Shown one piece after another: positions 5,869 to 8,378 of a stretch of 8,378 bases of DNA. Source of the DNA: Acidobacteriota bacterium (lineage in GTDB: Bacteria > Acidobacteriota > Terriglobia > 20CM-2-55-15). The position numbers and the translations under genes are program-made. The DNA lies in contig QHXD01000134.1 in the NCBI GenBank assembly GCA_003223895.1, forward strand, positions 1 through 8,378. Direction: 5' to 3'. The notes beneath the pieces were generated by a model. The model had not been told where the DNA came from, ran no database searches, and saw nothing but the letters and a program-made list of their open reading frames with translations. The first letter of the stretch is position 1, and every line of letters begins with the position of its first letter.

Positions 5869-7023
5869 ATGTTAATGGCCGATTCGCGTTACATTCCGCG
5901 AACCCTCGACATTGCCGGACTCTCGCGACGAAAATCGCTTTTCCTTTTCGGTCCGCGCCAGACGGGCAAGACCGCCTTGGTCCGTCATGCCTTGCCTTCG
6001 GCGAAAGTCTATGACTTACTCGATGGTGACGTCTTCCGTACCCTCAGCCACCGGCCAGCGCGCCTTGGTGAGGAACTGGAAAGCGGGGACCGGCTGCTTG
6101 TCGTGGATGAGATTCAGAAGCTGCCCGAATTGCTCGATGAAGTCCACCGGCTCATTGAACAACGAAGTATCCACTTCGTGCTGACGGGATCGAGCGCCCG
6201 CAAGCTGCGAAGAGGAGGCGTCAATCTCCTCGGCGGCAGGGCTCCGGCCCGTACCCTGCATCCCTTTATCTATCGGGAACTTGGCGACGAATTCGTGCTG
6301 GAGCGTGCATTGGATCGCGGGCTCTTGCCATCCATCTATTTCTCCACAGACCCCAAGGCCGACCTCGGGGCTTACGTGGGCGCCTATCTGAGAGAAGAGG
6401 TCGCGGCGGAAGCTTTGACGCGGAACGTTCCGGCGTTCAGCCGGTTTCTGGAGGTTGCCGCGCTGTGCCACGGCACCATGTTGAACTTTTCGCAAATTGC
6501 CAGCGACGCGCAAACGCCGGTCAGCACCGTCCGTGAGTATTTCCACATTCTTGAAGACACGCTCGTGGCGCGGCTCGTTCCGGCATGGACTCGGACGCGG
6601 ACGCGCAAGGCGATCGGCACGGCGAAGTACTACTTTTTTGATTGCGGTGTGGTCCGGCGCCTTCAGCATCGGACCGGCCTGGCGCGGCGCTCGCCGGAGT
6701 TCGGCGAAGCATTCGAGAGCTACATCTTTCATGAGCTGAGTACATATGTCGACTACACCGATGCCAGACCGCTCGCGTACTGGCGCTCCACATCCAATTT
6801 CGAGGTGGATTTCGTGCTGGCCGGCACGACCGCAATCGAAGTCAAGTCCAAGGATCCGGTCGGTGAGCGTGACCTGCGTGGTATTCGAGCATTGAAGGAA
6901 GAAGCTCTCCTCAAGAACTATATTGTCGTGAGTCTTGAACAGCGGCCGCGCACTGTCGAGGGTATCCGGATTCTTCCGTGGAAGGAGTTTCTTGAACGCC
7001 TCTGGGATGGAGCGCTCGTTTAG
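5869..7023 (+). CDS. AAA_14/DUF4143-family ATPase
   Basis: The 384-residue protein has the usual length and order of this family. Walker A is GPRQTGKT (residues 28-35), Walker B is LLVVDE (76-81), and TGSSARKLR (106-114) is the sensor-like segment. The middle carries a winged-helix-like stretch (FSQIASDAQTPVSTVREYFH) and the C-terminal DUF4143 part ends with the nuclease-like pattern E312-x-D314 followed by E324-V-K326 (FEVDFVL, then AIEVKSKD), as seen in the PD-(D/E)xK-like fold of these proteins. The frame is intact from start to TAG. ATG 5875 is an alternative start two codons in, favoured if the message is leaderless. These ATPases are common accessory, often horizontally moved genes; their cellular role is unsettled. 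The neighbours are all decayed, so context does not reveal a partner. The gene is flanked by repeat copy C and a long inverted repeat. Confidence 0.92.
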   Translation: MLMADSRYIPRTLDIAGLSRRKSLFLFGPRQTGKTALVRHALPSAKVYDLLDGDVFRTLSHRPARLGEELESGDRLLVVDEIQKLPELLDEVHRLIEQRSIHFVLTGSSARKLRRGGVNLLGGRAPARTLHPFIYRELGDEFVLERALDRGLLPSIYFSTDPKADLGAYVGAYLREEVAAEALTRNVPAFSRFLEVAALCHGTMLNFSQIASDAQTPVSTVREYFHILEDTLVARLVPAWTRTRTRKAIGTAKYYFFDCGVVRRLQHRTGLARRSPEFGEAFESYIFHELSTYVDYTDARPLAYWRSTSNFEVDFVLAGTTAIEVKSKDPVGERDLRGIRALKEEALLKNYIVVSLEQRPRTVEGIRILPWKEFLERLWDGALV

Positions 7024-7026
7024 GCC

Positions 7027-7099
7027 AATGACAAATGAACATTGAACATTGACAATTTTTTAGAGAGAAATGTTCATTGTTCAATGTCCAATTGTCATT
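7027..7099. repeat. Long imperfect inverted repeat after the ATPase gene
   Basis: The arms 7027-7057 and 7069-7099 match as inverse complements at 26 of 31 positions by hand count, around an 11-nt loop. The arms themselves are built from short repeats of the TGAACAT/TGACAA type. The hairpin begins 3 nt after the ATPase stop. It could act as an mRNA 3'-end stabiliser or pausing structure, or be a dispersed intergenic repeat; it has no GC-rich stem plus U-tract and so is not a classical terminator. Confidence 0.8.
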
Positions 7100-7120
7100 T
7101 TGAGGCACCACTCGATATCG

Positions 7121-7454
7121 GAACAGCAGCTTCAGCACGAACTGGATTTGCCGAGAGGGCGTTGCTGTCCGGTCAATGGACCCGCCCGAGGGGCTGTAGT
7201 TGTTGCCCTGGAACATGACCTCATTGGGGTACGCAAAATTGGGGTGATTGAAAACATAGTCCGGGGTTCACAATCCCAGTGGCCCCGCTTCCGAAGCGCT
7301 GCCCGTTCCCAAACGGCATCTGATAGCTGAAGTTCGCGTTGAACTGGTGGGCGAGACTGAACGACGCGACCCCTTTGTTCAGCCCGAGATAATACGGACT
7401 AAAAACAGCCGGCGGGTCATTGGTCTGGATCGCACGCGACCCGCCGGTTCGACT
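7121..7454 (-). pseudogene. Remnant of a third TonB-dependent receptor, internally deleted, stop codon lost
   Basis: From just after a TAA at 7455-7457 the minus strand reads SRTGGSRAIQTNDPPAVF, then LGLNKGVASFSLAHQFNANF, SYQMPFGNGQRFGSGATG, barrel sequence like that of the right-hand receptor. Around 7255-7275 it jumps, with a frame change, to VFNHPNFAYPNEVMFQGN, then NYSPSGGSIDRTATPSRQ and IQFVLKLLF, the normal C-terminus. Compared with the right-hand copy about 125 residues between GATG and NHPNF are missing. The stop normally found after the final Phe (7121-7123) is absent and the frame continues through the inverted repeat into the antisense of the ATPase 3' end. The plug and signal peptide are missing too. 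It cannot make a working receptor. Confidence 0.85.
7409..7447. repeat. 10-bp perfect inverted repeat within the third receptor remnant
   Basis: CCGGCGGGTC (7409-7418) and GACCCGCCGG (7438-7447) are exact inverse complements with a 19-nt loop. On the minus strand the stem is followed, after CT, by GTTTTTAG, giving it terminator-like form. The same bases also read as receptor sequence (GGSRAIQTNDPPAVF), so the stem may be incidental to decayed coding sequence. Confidence 0.45.
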
Positions 7455-7475
7455 TTACGGGAAAAGCCCCTTGAC

Positions 7476-7548
7476 CCCTGATTTAGAGTGAGCTTTCCCT
7501 GATGAGGAATAGCGTATTCCTCATTAGGGTTTGGCTTCCCCCAATGAG
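7476..7548. promoter_or_regulatory. Phased CCCTGAT-type motifs with a 14-bp hairpin
   Basis: CCCTGATTTAG starts at 7476, CCCTGATGAGG at 7497 and CCCCAATGAGT at 7539, exactly 21 and 42 nt apart, so all face the same side of the helix. A fourth copy is inverted (CCCTAATGAG read from 7529). The second and the inverted copy form a hairpin, arms 7497-7510 and 7516-7529, with 13 Watson-Crick pairs, one G-T pair and loop AGCGT. Nothing downstream on the plus strand is a gene; on the minus strand it lies upstream of the third receptor remnant. It could be a regulator-binding cluster or a dispersed intergenic repeat. Confidence 0.45.
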
Positions 7549-7664
7549 TGTTTTCCGTGACGCCTCTGTCAGAACTCAGCACATTCCGACATCGAACAAG
7601 CCTGCGTTGAGGGTTGGAGAGTCGACATCCGCGATTCCAGGATTTGAGTTCCAGCCTGGGGTGA

Positions 7665-7690
7665 GGCGAGGCCTCCCGAGTGGCCTCGCC
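7665..7690 (-). terminator. GC-rich hairpin after the right-hand receptor gene
   Basis: GGCGAGGCC (7665-7673) and GGCCTCGCC (7682-7690) are perfect 9-bp arms with an 8-nt loop, 27 nt past the receptor stop on the minus strand. No U-tract follows, so termination is plausible but not certain. The rest of 7549-7717 shows no gene. Confidence 0.5.
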
Positions 7691-7717
7691 CTCGTCAACA
7701 ATGAGCAGAGCTGCGGG

Positions 7718-8378
7718 TTAGAACTCCAGCCGCAGCGCGAACTGGATCTGGCGCTCGCGTGTCGTTATGTCTCGAATGACTCCGGCCGAGCCGGCAAAGT
7801 CACGGCCCTGGAAAACGATGAGCTCGGGTGTGTCGAAGTTCGCGTGATTGAGGACATTGAAGGCCTCGACCCGGAACTGCATGTTCAAGCGCTCCTTCAG
7901 AGGAATCCGCTTGAACAACGAGGTGTTGAGGTTGAAATAACCCGGCCCGAAAAGTGCGCCGCGCCACGTTTCCGAAGGTCCCGGCCAGCGGCAAGGAAAA
8001 CGCATCGGGATCGAAGTAGTTGCCGGTTTTCTTGAACCCGTCTACACCCAGAATCACCTTGCCTTTGAAGTCGGGATTCCAGTTAGGCACATCGGGATTG
8101 CGTTGATCCCCGTTCCCGGACCGGTTGGAGCCAACCAGAGGCACAATGGGGTAGCCGCTCCGCACGCTGAGGATGCCATCCCATTGCCAGTTCCCGATCA
8201 GTTTCTCCACCCAGCCGGTGGCCCCGCTGCCGAAGGCCTTTCCAGACCCGAACGGCAACTGATAAAGGAAGTTGGTGCTGAACTCGTGCCGCTGGTTGAA
8301 AGACGCAATTCCCTTGTTGAGGTTTCCTCCTTTCGAATGCGACACCGGGACACCGCTCGCAGCGCGGATTCCGCCAAC
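7718..8378 (-). pseudogene. Fourth TonB-dependent receptor, C-terminal part, single frameshift, 5' part beyond window
   Basis: From the right edge the minus strand reads VGGIRAASGVPVSHSKGG, then NLNKGIASFNQRHEFSTNF, LYQLPFGSGKAFGSGATGW, GNWQWDGILSVRSGYPIV and NYFDPDAFSLPLAGTFGNV. The next family segment (GALFGPGYFNLNTSLFKRIP, then EAFNVLNHANFDTPELIVFQ and RQIQFALRLEF, TAA at 7718-7720) lies in another frame. Dropping one G just after the GTG codon at 7967-7965 joins them smoothly (FGNV, R, RGALFGPGYF or similar), so there is a one-base insertion near 7955-7965. The C-terminus is the conventional aromatic-ended last barrel strand. Without the frameshift this would be the normal end of an outer-membrane receptor like the one on the left. 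Whether the indel is real or a sequencing error cannot be told here. Confidence 0.85.

Noticed and set aside
6016..6732. 238-codon minus-strand open frame
   Set aside because: It is antisense to the ATPase gene with its clear Walker motifs; the minus reading is basic and low in recognisable structure.

Overview
The window looks like accessory or degraded sequence from a soil-type Acidobacteriota genome (Solibacter/Bryobacter-like). The inference rests on repeated, same-strand genes for very large Oar-like TonB-dependent outer-membrane receptors: a CarboxypepD-regulatory N-terminal domain, the plug hallmark LPLNGRNF, and C-termini of the type QIQFALKLLF. That phylum is known for expanded families of such receptors. 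No rRNA, tRNA or CRISPR array was seen.

Layout. 1-3195 (minus) is one uninterrupted 1065-codon receptor gene that runs off the left edge. Its leader (3196-3272) abuts a decayed second receptor (3273-3706, minus), which is followed by the 3' end of a TPR-type gene (3731-3963, minus). 3964-4049 is the first of three copies of a dispersed repeat. 4094-4469 is a VapBC/MazEF-type toxin-antitoxin pair: an intact AbrB-fold antitoxin with a palindromic candidate operator and a PIN toxin cut to 41 codons. 4511-5053 is a broken GNAT acetyltransferase gene. 5019-5194 and 5528-5708 are two longer copies of the repeat. Each carries the 3' end of the acetyltransferase gene, a minus-strand intrinsic terminator and the 3' end of an unidentified minus-strand reading frame. 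Between them lies an IS1595-type transposase remnant (5313-5533). 5869-7023 is the one complete ordinary gene, an AAA_14/DUF4143 ATPase. It is followed by a long imperfect inverted repeat, a third receptor remnant (7121-7454), a hairpin-rich gap (7455-7717), and a fourth, frameshifted receptor that runs off the right edge (7718-8378).

The picture is of a graveyard or recombination-prone island. Only the left receptor (as far as visible), the antitoxin and the ATPase keep open frames; every other gene carries deletions or frameshifts. I do not see a convincing new multi-gene system. The most distinctive signals are the triplicated gene-end repeat with its terminator, the toxin-less antitoxin, the helically phased CCCTGAT-type motifs around a 14-bp hairpin at 7476-7548, and the GT-repeat frameshift in the second receptor.
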